Shown here: positions 17,694-30,000 of the stretch, piece by piece
Position numbering within the stretch: position 1 is the stretch's first letter
Layout: each line of letters opens with the position of its first letter
The notes under the pieces: model-generated
What the model was told of the DNA's origin: nothing
Database searches by the model: none
The model's input: the letters and a program-made list of their open reading frames with translations, nothing else
From: Pseudomonadota bacterium
GTDB taxonomy: Bacteria; Pseudomonadota; Alphaproteobacteria; UBA1280; RI-95
Direction of reading: 5' to 3'
Assembly: GCA_016125375.1 (NCBI GenBank)
Contig: WGLU01000008.1
Span: 124,001 to 188,000, forward strand
Length of the DNA stretch: 64,000 bases
Program-made: the position numbers and the translations under genes

Positions 17694-17722
17694 TTGCACA
17701 TACTGAATGCAATTTGTATACA
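17694..17722 (+). promoter_or_regulatory. Candidate promoter between tpsB and tpsA
   Basis: TTGCAC (17694-17699), a 17-base spacer and TATACA (17717-17722). The -10 box lies inside the first codons of the longest tpsA reading frame. If the promoter is real, tpsA translation from that transcript would start further downstream, for example at the GTG at 17749. Confidence 0.35.
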
Positions 17723-20700
17723 AAAATAAGGGGCCCATTATCAAGCATGTGTTGAAAGCTGCCCGCACAGCCACTTTGAGCTTGCTCACCGGGGTTGTTC
17801 TGGCATGCCTGAACACACCGCCTACATGGGCATTGCCCCAAAACGGACAGATTGTCGGTGGCGCCGGTTCAATCCAGAACACAGGTACCGAGCTAACCGT
17901 TCAACAAAACACCGACCGCCTCGCTATCGACTGGGACAGCTTTAATATTGCCAACGGTGAGGCTGTACGCTTTCAACAGCCTTCCGCCGCCAGCATAGCT
18001 GTCAACCGTGTGGCCAACAATCAGGCTTCGCTTATTGACGGTCTGCTGCAAGCCAACGGCAATCTTGTCATCATTAACCGCAGCGGAATGGTTTTCGGCC
18101 CTCACGCAGTCGTTGATGCCGCGGGCCTGATTGCCACCACCAGCAATCTGGACACCGCCGCCTTTATGGCCGGCGGGCCACTCAACTTCCACACCCCCGG
18201 CCTGCCGGATGCAAAAATCGTTAACAACGGCACGTTGACGGTACAAGACGCAGGTCTGGTTGGTCTTGTGGCGCCGACCGTAGAGAACAACGGCGTTATT
18301 CAGGCACGCCTTGGCAAAGTCGCCCTTGCCAGCGGCGATGTGTATACAATTGACATGGCCGGTGATGGTCTGCTCGACATTGCCCTTTCCGATGATGTGA
18401 CCGCACAAAAGATTACGCAAACAGGTACCGTTACCGCTGCCGGCGGCACCATTAACGTGACTGCCGCAAGCGGACGCAACGTCGTGGACAGCTTGCTGCA
18501 ACTGGACGGCGCCATGACTGTCAGCGCTGCAGACAGGCAGGCCGGTACAATTCGTATTCAGGCATCAGGCGGTGGCCAGACCGCCCAAATCGGGGGTGAA
18601 CTCCATGCGGACAGCACCAATGCCGACGGCGGGATTATTCGGATTCGTGCGGACGGTATACACATCCTGCAAGCCAGTAAAATCAGCGCAAATGCGACCA
18701 CCAGCGGCAATGGGGGCGAGGTTATTGTGTATGCCGACGGCAACACGGTTCTTGATGGCGAGATAGAAGCCAAAGGCGGCAGCCAAAGCGGTGACGGGGG
18801 CTTTGTAGAGGTTTCCGGCGCCCGCCATCTGGTCTTTAACGGCCGCGTGAACACCGATGCCCCTGCCGGAACCGATGGCTCGGTCCTGCTCGACCCGGGT
18901 GAAATCGTTGTCTGCCAGTTTGGTGCCAGCGCCAACGCCGCCTGTAACCCGGCAGGTGCGCCTGAACTGACCGGCCCGACTTACGACTCGGGCGCCAACG
19001 CAGTCTCCTATGTCAACATTGGCGCTTCCGGCACCGCAGGCTCGCTCTTGGATACGCTGATTAACAGTTCCAACGTCACCGTCCGCTCCAATACAGCAGG
19101 TGCAGGCAGCGGCGATATCACGATTACCGACGCCATCGACACGACCGGCGTTAACCGCACCCTCACTTTCCAGGCCCGTGGCCAGCTCATCGTCAACGCA
19201 CCGATTCAGGCCCGCACACTGGTTCTTGAAGCACTGGGCGATATCGTCATTAACGCCGCCCTGACCAATACCGGCGGTACGGGCAACCTGACTCTCCGCC
19301 CGTTGTCCAACGCCACAACAGTCGGCGTTGCCGGAGGTGCTGGTACTTTTGACCTCAGTACAGCTGACCTCGCCAATATCACGACAGGCTGGACAAACCT
19401 GATTATCGGCCGAACAACGGCAACCGCAGCCATGAATATCAACGCCTACAGCTGGAACGTACCCGTTCAGTTCGTCACCCAGACGGGCGCTCTGAACATT
19501 GACGGCACCCAGACCATGAACGGCAATAACCTGCTGTTGCAAACCCGCAATCTGAACATCAACGCGGCGATTACAAGTAACGGCAGCGGTAACCTGACCA
19601 TCCAGTCCGATAACAATGCCATCACCACCGGCTTTGGTGATGCAGCAGGCGGTACCCTCAACCTCACCAACGCCGAGCTGGACTTTATCGACGGCCAGAA
19701 CTGGGCCAACCTGCTGCTGGGCAGAACATCCTCTACCGCCGACACGCTTTTAGATGCCCGTACATGGCAACAAAACGTGCAGCTGCGCTCCGGCACTGGT
19801 GTGCTGACCATTAACGGTAACCAAACCATGGCCAATGGCGCTGATCTGCTCCTCGCCACCCGCGCACTCTCCTTGGGCGCTGACCTCATTGGCACCGGCA
19901 CACTGACCTTCCGGCCCGATGCCACCAACCGCACACTTGGTGTCGGCGATGGCGCTGCCGGCGACCTGCAAATCTCCAATGCCGACATTGCCCATATCCA
20001 GCAGGGCTGGTCTAGTGTTGCCTTTGGCCATACCGGCAGTACCGTGGCCCAGACCGTAGCCGCCCAAACGTGGTCACATAACGTTGTATTTCAAGCAGAT
20101 ACAGGCAGCATCAGCTTCGATGGTATACAAAATCTCGGCAACCACAACATGACCGTCAACAATCGCGGCACAGTCGACTTCAATGCGGCAATAAACGGCA
20201 CCGGCACGCTGGAAATTTCCCCCATCGCCAGCAACCGCACACTCGGCCTCGCAGGCGCTGCCGGCAACCAGAATGTTACCGCCGCGTCGCTGGATAATCT
20301 TGCCGCTACCTGGTCGCAGCTCCTTTTCGGCCGGACTGACAGCACAGCCACACTCAGTGTTGCTGCTTACTCAAATTGGCGCAGTCCGGTTACATTCCGC
20401 AGTAATACAGGCGCCATCACCATCTCCGGCGCGCAGGACTTCGGCACGCAAAATGTTATCTTTGAAACAGCCGGAAACCCGGCGATTAACGCCAACATGG
20501 CAGGCACTGGCACGTTGACGTTCAAACCACTTAACCAGAACACTACTTTTGGTCTGGCGGGGGCAAGCGGGACGATAAACCTGACCGCCGCGGAAATGAA
20601 CCGCCTTGTCGGACCATGGGCAGGCATCGTCTTTGGCCGCTCTGACGGGACGGGCCTCATCCGCATCAACGCCTATAGCAACTGGTCGGCTCCGATTACA

Positions 20701-22488
20701 TTCTTGAACGACACCGGGCAAGTCCGCGTTGACGGTGCACAGGATTTCGGCGCCCATGATGTTACCATCCAGACCAACTCCACACCTGTCTGGAATGCTA
20801 CGCTGGCTGGCACAGGCATTTTCACTTACCAGCAAGGTGATATCGGGACACAAATGGGTATGGGCGGCGCGGCTGGTCCCATCAACTTAAGCGATGCTCT
20901 CCTTAATCGTCTCAGCGATGGCTGGAGTGAGCTGCGCTTTGGCCGTACCGACAGTACAACAGCTCTGGATATTGATGCATACACGGGCTGGAAGGATCCC
21001 GTAACCTTCCGCGCGGGCGGCGGTATTAATTTAAATGGTGCACAAATCGCGCAGGCCGCGACGAATGGCGGCTACACGTTCAGTTCTGCCGCAACATTGA
21101 ATGCGGACCTGACTACAGACGGTGGGAATATCCGCTTTGACGCACCACTAACACTTGCTACAGGTGCCCGCACCCTCACCAGTGCCGGTGGTACAGTAAC
21201 CTTTGCCAACACAGCTAATGGGACACAAGACCTGATTGTTAATGCAGGTGCCGGAACTGTTGCCGTACAGGGCATCATTGGTGGCGTTACGCCTATTTCC
21301 TCTTTTGCTGTTACCGCAGGCCTGACACAACTGACCGGCACTGTAACTAGCGTAGGAACTCAGAACTACAACAGCCCCGTCGCCCTGACAGGCAACACAA
21401 CGTTAAAGACCACAGACGCGGACATAAGCCTGAATAACACCGTCAACGGCGCCCACACCCTCATCGCACAGGCAGGCACAGGCACCTTTACAACAGGCGG
21501 TATTGTTGGCGGCACAACACCCCTTGGTGCGTTAACAGTCACCGCTGACAATGTAGCTATCGGGGCCGCGACGACAGTGACAGGTAACATCGCCCTGCAA
21601 AGCGCAACAGCTGGCCGTACAATTGGCCTTGGTGACGCTGGTGGACTGAACCTGAGCGCAGCCGAGCTGGCCAACCTGCATGCCACGCTGGTACAGATTG
21701 GTGCAGCCACCGCCGGCAACCTGACTTTCGGCACAGTTACTCTGCCATCCGCCCTGTTGGTACAAACAGGCGGAACGACCACCTTCAACGGGGTTGTAAC
21801 GGCTAACGCAACGGGGGATGCCCTTGTGGTGGTCAGTGGGGGTAATGTCGTCAATAACGGGGGAACATCGGCGTTATCTTCCCCCAACGGACGGCATCTT
21901 GTTTACAGTGCTGACCCTGCACAAAATACGCTGAACGGCCTGACAGGCTTCCTGCCGCTTTATAACGCCAGCTATAGCGGTACACCCCCATCATCCGTGA
22001 CCGGAACAGATGACCGTTTTGTATATACCTTTGCACCAACCCTGACCGTATCGGTTGCCCCGTCCACACGCATCGAGGGAGAAACCAACCCCACTTTCAG
22101 GGCAACATTCGAGGGATTGCAAGGTGTTGATACTCTGGCACAGGCCGTGACAGGTGAACCCAAATTCATAACAGCTGCAAATGACGGCTCTATACCCGGT
22201 ACCTACAGCGTACTGCCTGCCACCGGTGGTTTGAGTTCACCTCTTGGCTACCGTTTCAACTTTGTTGCGGGGAAACTGAAAGTAACGTTTGGCCCCAAGA
22301 GCGTACCGGGTAACGTCCGTGCCCTGACACAGCTTGCGACCTGGGCCTACAGACCGCAATCCCCTATACCCGGCGGTGGCAACATTGGTAAGGGTGGGTC
22401 CGATTTAGCAGAAAATGTACGCTACAGCGACCGACTGGAAACACTACTTCTGGAGCGCAGCCCGCGCAAGCGCCGTAAGGTAAACTAG
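17707..22488 (+). CDS. Large filamentous-haemagglutinin-type exoprotein (TpsA)
   Basis: 1593 residues. After a signal sequence ending near PPTWA comes the TPS/haemagglutination activity domain (~45-290), with the family hallmarks LAIDWDSFNIANGEAVRF, NRVANNQASLIDGLLQANGNLVIINRSGMVFG and NNGVIQARLGKVALASG. This is followed by six ~101-residue beta-repeats (residues ~520-1120), then degenerate repeats and a C-terminal MBG-like domain (~1440-1525). The tail is basic (RSPRKRRKVN). The protein should be secreted through the adjacent TpsB and form an extended beta-helix used in adhesion or contact-dependent interaction. No obvious toxin domain is seen at the C-terminus. The start codon is uncertain because there is no Shine-Dalgarno before 17707. 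Confidence 0.88.
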   Translation: MQFVYKNKGPIIKHVLKAARTATLSLLTGVVLACLNTPPTWALPQNGQIVGGAGSIQNTGTELTVQQNTDRLAIDWDSFNIANGEAVRFQQPSAASIAVNRVANNQASLIDGLLQANGNLVIINRSGMVFGPHAVVDAAGLIATTSNLDTAAFMAGGPLNFHTPGLPDAKIVNNGTLTVQDAGLVGLVAPTVENNGVIQARLGKVALASGDVYTIDMAGDGLLDIALSDDVTAQKITQTGTVTAAGGTINVTAASGRNVVDSLLQLDGAMTVSAADRQAGTIRIQASGGGQTAQIGGELHADSTNADGGIIRIRADGIHILQASKISANATTSGNGGEVIVYADGNTVLDGEIEAKGGSQSGDGGFVEVSGARHLVFNGRVNTDAPAGTDGSVLLDPGEIVVCQFGASANAACNPAGAPELTGPTYDSGANAVSYVNIGASGTAGSLLDTLINSSNVTVRSNTAGAGSGDITITDAIDTTGVNRTLTFQARGQLIVNAPIQARTLVLEALGDIVINAALTNTGGTGNLTLRPLSNATTVGVAGGAGTFDLSTADLANITTGWTNLIIGRTTATAAMNINAYSWNVPVQFVTQTGALNIDGTQTMNGNNLLLQTRNLNINAAITSNGSGNLTIQSDNNAITTGFGDAAGGTLNLTNAELDFIDGQNWANLLLGRTSSTADTLLDARTWQQNVQLRSGTGVLTINGNQTMANGADLLLATRALSLGADLIGTGTLTFRPDATNRTLGVGDGAAGDLQISNADIAHIQQGWSSVAFGHTGSTVAQTVAAQTWSHNVVFQADTGSISFDGIQNLGNHNMTVNNRGTVDFNAAINGTGTLEISPIASNRTLGLAGAAGNQNVTAASLDNLAATWSQLLFGRTDSTATLSVAAYSNWRSPVTFRSNTGAITISGAQDFGTQNVIFETAGNPAINANMAGTGTLTFKPLNQNTTFGLAGASGTINLTAAEMNRLVGPWAGIVFGRSDGTGLIRINAYSNWSAPITFLNDTGQVRVDGAQDFGAHDVTIQTNSTPVWNATLAGTGIFTYQQGDIGTQMGMGGAAGPINLSDALLNRLSDGWSELRFGRTDSTTALDIDAYTGWKDPVTFRAGGGINLNGAQIAQAATNGGYTFSSAATLNADLTTDGGNIRFDAPLTLATGARTLTSAGGTVTFANTANGTQDLIVNAGAGTVAVQGIIGGVTPISSFAVTAGLTQLTGTVTSVGTQNYNSPVALTGNTTLKTTDADISLNNTVNGAHTLIAQAGTGTFTTGGIVGGTTPLGALTVTADNVAIGAATTVTGNIALQSATAGRTIGLGDAGGLNLSAAELANLHATLVQIGAATAGNLTFGTVTLPSALLVQTGGTTTFNGVVTANATGDALVVVSGGNVVNNGGTSALSSPNGRHLVYSADPAQNTLNGLTGFLPLYNASYSGTPPSSVTGTDDRFVYTFAPTLTVSVAPSTRIEGETNPTFRATFEGLQGVDTLAQAVTGEPKFITAANDGSIPGTYSVLPATGGLSSPLGYRFNFVAGKLKVTFGPKSVPGNVRALTQLATWAYRPQSPIPGGGNIGKGGSDLAENVRYSDRLETLLLERSPRKRRKVN
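19261..21060 (+). repeat. Six in-gene ~305-base repeats of tpsA
   Basis: Each unit encodes a segment with G-R-T-x-S-T, then A-Y-x-x-W and T-G-x-x-x-x-x-G-x-Q. The G-R/H-[ST] landmark recurs at about 19405, 19718, 20023, 20327, 20632 and 20938, a period near 305 bases (101 residues). Units have diverged, so this is an old internal expansion rather than a fresh tandem array. Confidence 0.75.
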
Positions 22489-22493
22489 GCCCG

Positions 22494-22569
22494 TGGCAGT
22501 CCCGCCGGGAATCGAACCCGGATTTACAGCTTAGGAGGCTGTCGTTCTATCCATTGAACTACGGAACCG
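22494..22569 (-). tRNA. tRNA-Arg (anticodon CCT)
   Basis: A full cloverleaf reads on the minus strand. The acceptor GGTTCCG pairs with CGGGACT. There is a D arm GTTC/GAAC, an anticodon stem ACAGC/GCTGT around loop CTCCTAA (anticodon CCT), and a T arm CCGGG-TTCGATT-CCCGG. CCA is encoded at the 3' end. It reads AGG codons. It lies 5 bases after the tpsA stop in the opposite orientation; no integrase or att duplication is visible nearby. Confidence 0.95.
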
Positions 22570-22571
22570 CA

Positions 22572-23072
22572 TTAGAAGCGGGAGAGAAACTCCGGATAGG
22601 CAACATCACCTGTCGGTACGGTGCCAAAGTTTTTAACCAGCAGCGCCGTACCGGGGTAACTGATGCTGCCTTTGATGCCCACATCAGCGGCCGGCTCAAA
22701 TCCGTCATCGACATACATTTCCGGCACGCCGTGCATCAGCACCGCCTTGTAGCCCAGTTTTTTAACATGCTCAATGGCGCTATGCAGAAATGCATTGTAG
22801 TCGAGTTCAGGCTGGTCGGTATCCAGCGCCAGTGGGGCCAGCAAAACAACACCATCCTTGCCTCCAACCTTAACGGGGGTAAACAGGGCATACGCCACGG
22901 GCGGTGTTTCATTATCCAGCTCACCAATGACACCCAGTTCCGGCTTGTATTGGGGCAGGTCGCGCAGCAGGCCCGTCATTTCAATCAGTTTGGCGCCGCT
23001 GGCCAGATAGGTACGGGCGATTAATGTGGCAATCGCACTGCGGTCTGTGGCGGTTTCGTGACGGAGTTTCAT
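22572..23072 (-). CDS. GNAT-family N-acetyltransferase
   Basis: 166 residues of the YhbS-like GNAT type: N-terminal RHETATDRSAIATLI, central VVLLAPLALDTDQPELDYNA (beta4/alpha3 acetyl-CoA region, with the usual Q/RxxGxG loop poorly conserved) and GYKAVLMHGVPEMYVDDGFEPA. Such enzymes move acetyl groups from acetyl-CoA to amines; the substrate is unknown. The degenerate pyrophosphate loop makes activity uncertain. An AGGAG site precedes the ATG. Only 2 bases separate its stop from the tRNA gene, which lies downstream on the same strand. Confidence 0.72.
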   Translation of the reverse strand: MKLRHETATDRSAIATLIARTYLASGAKLIEMTGLLRDLPQYKPELGVIGELDNETPPVAYALFTPVKVGGKDGVVLLAPLALDTDQPELDYNAFLHSAIEHVKKLGYKAVLMHGVPEMYVDDGFEPAADVGIKGSISYPGTALLVKNFGTVPTGDVAYPEFLSRF

Positions 23073-23184
23073 CCTATGTCTGCTCCTGTGATGGCCGGTT
23101 TTTTAGGCTCAATACCCTTATATCATGGCGCGCATCCGATTTTGGTGCAACACGGGTGCGCCACATCTGGTAATGTTTTATCCC

Positions 23185-23961
23185 ATGAAACAGCTACTTT
23201 TGTCATGGATTCTTTTGCTCGCACCACTGGCCTGCGCCGCGCAGGAAAGCCAGCAGGTACACGTATCGCACATTATTGATGGTGACACGTTTGTCACAAG
23301 CAAAGGCGACCACATCCGTCTGCTTGGTATCAATACGCCGGAGAAGGCATCTCCGCGCCGCAAGGCCGAACCCTTCTCAAGCGAGGCAACCGCCGACCTG
23401 AGCAGATTGATTGCAGACAAAGATGTAAAGCTGGTTTTTGACACCCACAAGCATGACCGCTACAGACGCCTGCTGGCGCACGTGTACTTGTCGGACGGCA
23501 CATGGGTCAACCGCCAGCTTGTTGCCGACGGGGTAGCCCATGTTTACACATTTCCCGACAATCGCAGCCATATTGCAGAGCTATTGAGTACCGAACAAAT
23601 AGCCCGTGACAGTGGCAAAGGGTTGTGGAGCTTGCCGCGCTGGCAGACACGTACGGCTGACGACACTTTCAAAAAGTCTGAAATCGGCCGTTTTTACATT
23701 GTCCGTGGCACGGTTAAATCCACGGCCACCGTTCGCGACACCACATACCTGAACTTCGGGGACGACTGGCGGACGGATTTTACGGCCGAGATTCTGCCTG
23801 ATGCCCAACCAATGTTTGCGGCTGCCGGCATTGACCCCCTCGCCTATCAGGGCAAGCGCGTGGAGGTACGCGGCATCATCAAGCCTGTTAACGGTATCAT
23901 GATCAGTGTCAGCCATCCGGAACAGATACAAATCCTAGAGTCACCGCCAGCTACGCAGTAG
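23185..23961 (+). CDS. Secreted thermonuclease-family (SNase-like) protein
   Basis: 258 residues with a signal peptide (MKQLLLSWILLLAPLACAAQ). Residues ~25-130 match the staphylococcal nuclease fold: HIIDGDTFVTSKGDHIRLLGINTPEK (Ca-binding Asp and catalytic Arg), EATADLSRLI and HDRYRRLLAHVYLSDGTWVNRQLVADG, with the second catalytic Arg. These enzymes cut DNA and RNA, here in the periplasm or outside. The last ~90 residues form an extra beta-rich domain (IVRGTVKSTATVRDTTYLNFGDDW, an OB-like pattern). The start was chosen for the clean signal peptide; ATGs at 23125 and 23173 are alternatives, none with a good Shine-Dalgarno. Confidence 0.8.
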   Translation: MKQLLLSWILLLAPLACAAQESQQVHVSHIIDGDTFVTSKGDHIRLLGINTPEKASPRRKAEPFSSEATADLSRLIADKDVKLVFDTHKHDRYRRLLAHVYLSDGTWVNRQLVADGVAHVYTFPDNRSHIAELLSTEQIARDSGKGLWSLPRWQTRTADDTFKKSEIGRFYIVRGTVKSTATVRDTTYLNFGDDWRTDFTAEILPDAQPMFAAAGIDPLAYQGKRVEVRGIIKPVNGIMISVSHPEQIQILESPPATQ

Positions 23962-24068
23962 TAAAAATAGCCCTGTCATTTTTTTGCTCGCGGCCACGCA
24001 CATAATACCCCTGTGAGCCGTATCCGCGGCTTGTGATATTTCGAGCGATAAAAGAAAGACATTTCACA

Positions 24069-24794
24069 ATGAAAAACAAAATGATGTTGTTTTTTTCGGC
24101 CAGTGCTCTGAGCTTTGGTCTGGCTGTGAGCGTGCACGCGCAGGACGTGCCGGACGACAACAACTTTGACAATCGGCAAGATGAGCGGCGCCAGCACCGC
24201 GAAGAGCGCCAGCAACAATGGCGCGACCGCATGGACGAGCGCGAGCGGGCCCTAGAAGAGCAAGCGGCCGACAGTAAGGCCTTTCAGGAAGAGAAGGCTG
24301 CAAAAGAAGACGAAATGCGCCAAAAGATTGACCAGATGCGTGAGGATGCACAAGCAGCCCGCGAGGAACGTCAGCAGAAACGTCAGGAGTTCCGCGAACA
24401 GCTGCGTGAAGACCGTGAACAACGTCTGGAGGATAATGCCCAGCGTCGCGAGGACTTCCGTCAGCAACGCGAGGAACGTATGGGCGACCGTCAGGAACGC
24501 CGTGACGATCGCCGCGATTTCCGGGATGAGCGTCGAGATGACCGTCAAGACATGCGCCGGGACCGTCGCGATGACCGTCGGGATTTCCGCGGTGAACGCC
24601 GCGATGACCGACAAGAAGGGCGTGCCGACCGCCGGGATGGTCGTCAGGACGCGCGGGGCGATCGCCGTGAGGGCCGACATGAAGCCCGCGGCGAGGCCCG
24701 TAGCAACCGTCAAGGTAACAGACAGGAACGCCGTGGTGGCGCCGGCCGCCAGGCCCGTGGCGGTGGAGGTGGCGTAGCACCAGCTGCCCAGTAA
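24069..24794 (+). CDS. Exported Arg/Asp/Glu-rich repetitive protein
   Basis: 241 residues: a signal peptide (MKNKMMLFFSASALSFGLAVSVHAQ) followed by an almost purely charged mature protein. Residues ~35-130 are a long Glu/Arg/Gln helix. From ~135 to 215 there are short repeats of the type DRRxDRRDFR and DRRDxRQ-[DEG]-R, changing to GRADRRDGRQDARG. The end is Gly/Arg-rich (RRGGAGRQARGGGGG). No enzymatic motif was seen. Such sequences can form single alpha-helices or disordered polyampholytes. It is transcribed alone and followed by a terminator. Confidence 0.65.
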   Translation: MKNKMMLFFSASALSFGLAVSVHAQDVPDDNNFDNRQDERRQHREERQQQWRDRMDERERALEEQAADSKAFQEEKAAKEDEMRQKIDQMREDAQAAREERQQKRQEFREQLREDREQRLEDNAQRREDFRQQREERMGDRQERRDDRRDFRDERRDDRQDMRRDRRDDRRDFRGERRDDRQEGRADRRDGRQDARGDRREGRHEARGEARSNRQGNRQERRGGAGRQARGGGGGVAPAAQ

Positions 24795-24798
24795 TGCG

Positions 24799-24826
24799 AA
24801 AAGGCCGGTTTTACCGGCCTTTCTTT

Positions 24827-24829
<3 letters not shown>
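24799..24829. terminator. Bidirectional terminator
   Basis: AAAGGCCGG-TTTTA-CCGGCCTTT with T-rich flank on the plus side. It separates the convergent genes ending at 24794 and 24827. Confidence 0.82.
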
Positions 24830-26881
<2,052 letters not shown>

Positions 26882-26919
26882 CTGCCGCGGGGCTGCCTTT
26901 CGTTCAAATTGACCTATAT

Positions 26920-26939
26920 GTCACACAACCTATTGTGAC
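26920..26939. promoter_or_regulatory. Inverted repeat in the divergent promoter region
   Basis: GTCACA ... TGTGAC, exact 6-base arms around 8 bases, lies between the divergent genes at 26881 and 27045. It could be an operator; the order of half-sites is opposite to a CRP site. Confidence 0.25.
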
Positions 26940-26964
26940 GTATGCAGCCCCCGTGAGGCAAACA

Positions 26965-26993
26965 TTGAAAACACAGCCGGTCCGCCATATATT
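26965..26993 (+). promoter_or_regulatory. Candidate promoter of the M23/TraH-like gene
   Basis: TTGAAA (5 of 6 matches is not reached, 4 are clear), a 17-base spacer and TATATT (5 of 6), 51 bases before the TTG start codon. Confidence 0.5.
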
Positions 26994-27044
26994 TTTATGA
27001 AGGTGCTCTTGCACACGGGACGTAACGTTTAGTGGGGTTTCAGC

Positions 27045-30000
27045 TTGGCAGTCTTTACCGCCAAACATAGGTACCACACGCTGCTGCTAAGCGGCCTTTG
27101 GGCGCTGGGCGGCCTTTTTTATGCGCCGGATGCCCATGCCCAGACCCGCACCAACCGCGTGCAGGACAACGTTCTGCTGCTGGAAGTGTGTACGGGTGAC
27201 GATGCAGGTAAGATCCGCGCGATTGTAAATTCTGCCTTTGGGACCAATGCCGTACGCCTGTGCGATGGCCGTGCCGGTCAGAATGATGATATTTGCGCGC
27301 TGTTGCCGCTCGTGATTAACAAGCCCTACGTCAATCCGGCAGATAAAAAGTATATCGAGCGCTGTTCTTCATCCAACGACATTACGCCCGAAAACCTTGA
27401 TGGTGCCAACGTCCTGAGCGGCGGCTCGTCCGGTGGGAGCAACGCCTTTTCCGGTAGTGGACGTTCCAACTTTGGCGGCGGTGGCGGCGGCTCCGGCGGC
27501 GGTTCATTCGGCGGCGATACAGGGTCGGCCTTCAGCGTTGTGGATACAACAACAGACACCCCCACCAGTAGCGGCGGTACAACATCGTTTGGCGGCAGCT
27601 CCAGTTCTTCGAGTGGTGGGTCGACAACATCATCCAGCTCCTCGTCCGGCGGTAGCAGCGCGTCCTCCTCGTCGAGCAGCTCCTCCTCGGGCAGTTCTTC
27701 TTCTGGCGGCAGTACAACGACAACGACCAGCGGTTTTGGCAGCACCAGCGGTTTTGGGTCAAGCTCCGGCAACGGTAGCACAACCACAACCACCACCAGT
27801 GGTTTTGGCAGTACCAGCGGCTTTGGCAGCAGTAACTCGTCAAGCAGCGGTGGTACCACAACGACAACGACCAGCGGTTTTGGCAGCACCAGCGGTTTCG
27901 GGTCAAGCTCCGGCAACGGCAGCACAACCACAACAACCACAAGCGGTTTTGGCAGTACCAGCGGCTTTGGCAGCAATAGCTCGTCGTCCGGCAGTGATAT
28001 CACGCAGGACACCTGTACAGGGTTCGACATGTCCCTGTCCTATGAGTTCGGCGGTGTGACCAACTGTATGAAAAAAGGCTCCAACGCTTCCGACGGGACC
28101 CTGATTGACGCCACATTGGGTGTGAACGCAGACGGCCTTGACCCCACCAAAATCTTGGGATGTTCGGGGTTGGATATAGGTGAGCTGGTCAGCAAGGAAC
28201 TGGGTGTCGGGGGCGATGTTAACATCGGTAACCTCGGGCAGGAGTTCGGCAACTACCTCAAATCCACACTCGCCCAGCAAGCGCTGACCATGATTTACTC
28301 CGACCCCGCAATTGCGGGTATTCAGGACAACCTCAAGGCCGTAGGTAACATGCGCGCCAAACTGTTGCAGGAACGGTGCAACATTAACGAAATCAAGTCA
28401 AAGTCAGCCAAAAGCCAGCGCCTGAACTCCGAAGCGCAAGAACTGTGTATTCAGGAAAAAGGCCAGACAGGCAGCAAGGAATGTACAGACCCCGAGATAT
28501 TGAAGCCCTACATCCAACAGGTGGCCGAGAGCCCTCGCTGGAAAGAAGACTTCTCCAACCGCATCTGCGACAAGACAGGCAGTGGCGCCAGCACGACCAC
28601 GGATCCCAGCTGCTCGTGGACCACACTGCTGCCTAACTTTAAAACCAAGATCGACGACGAGAACAAAACCGTCATCGGTCCTGACGGTCAGCCTTCGCCG
28701 ACCTCTCAGGAACCCATCACGCCACCGCCAATGACCAACGAAGATGTCCACAGTGTTGCCGCCCAGGCCGCCATGGACATGATGGATGAAAAGCGTAACC
28801 GTGCCGCTGCCTACGTGCGCGAGTTCGGGTACACAGACGCGTTGCAGCAGTCACTGAACCAGACCGCAGACGGCCAGCCTGCCTCGCGGACGACAACAGA
28901 CGGACAGCACGCACAGGGACGTGACTACATTTATGACGTAGCAGAAGCCATTATGGGCGCACAGGTGTGCAAGAACTCGGTCATCGAGGCCCTGAACTTT
29001 GATAAACCGCTTTTCAGCTCCGCGCAGGCGATTCTGAACAGCACCTCCACGTCCGGCGGTACCACATCATCAGCCCCGACAAGCAGTGGTGCGCCAACTT
29101 CCGGCGGAGCCCCTACATCGAGCGGCGCCCCGACCAGCGGCGGTGAACCCACGAGCAGTGGCGGGACACCGTCGTCCGGTGACACATCTGGCGAGCAGAT
29201 TACACGTCCGGTATCCGGCCAAATCACCAGCCCCTACGGTCAACGGGCGATTGCAGTCTACGGCGGCCGACGCAAAATGCACTGGGGTATCGACTTCAGG
29301 GCCGGCGTGGGCACACCAGCACAGGCAGCACATAGCGGCCGTGTCATCAACACACCCAACTCCTCCCGTTGCCCGGGTCTGAAGAGCGTAACTGTGACCA
29401 GTCTGGACGGCAAGTTCCAGACCCGCTACCTGCACGTGAGCAGCTTCCAGAAAGAAAACGGTGCCATGGTCAATCAAGGCGAGGTTGTCGCCATGACCGG
29501 TAACACGGGTGCCCCTGCCTGTACCAGCGGCCCGCACTTGCACTTTGAGCTGAAAGTCAACGGTCAGATTGTTGACCCTTCGCCTTATCTGGGCGAGCAT
29601 CCGCCTGCCCTGCCGCCTGACTTTAAGGCCGACGAGCACGGCGACCGCCCAGCAGCCCTTGCCGTTGTTGGTGACGGCGCGGCCACCAGCCCCTACGCCG
29701 AGCAGTTGCAGGAAGATTTGAACAACATTGGCTCGCACATTCTGGCAGCTACGGAATGTCTGGTTTACCGGCACATCCACCCGCACGTCTACGTCAAACT
29801 GACCACGCTGCCGGAAGGTGTTGCGCAGGGCTTTATTAAAGGCATGGCCGATATTATCGCTGACGAGGCCACGCTTGCCGTGCTGAACGGTCTGGTGTTC
29901 GAGCTTTCCTACGCGATTGCTAAAAAGGGTACCGAGGGGCCAAACGGCCTTAACCCTGACATGAAAGCGTTTGCCGATATTCAGCTGAAGCTGCTTAAAG

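Noticed and set aside
22494-22569. tRNA-Arg as an integration site for a genomic island
   Set aside because: No integrase, no repeated 3' tRNA fragment and no break in gene content beside it were found in the window.
27600-27985. Possible CRISPR-like or satellite array
   Set aside because: The repeats are in frame, encode Ser/Thr/Gly stalk sequence and lack unique spacers.
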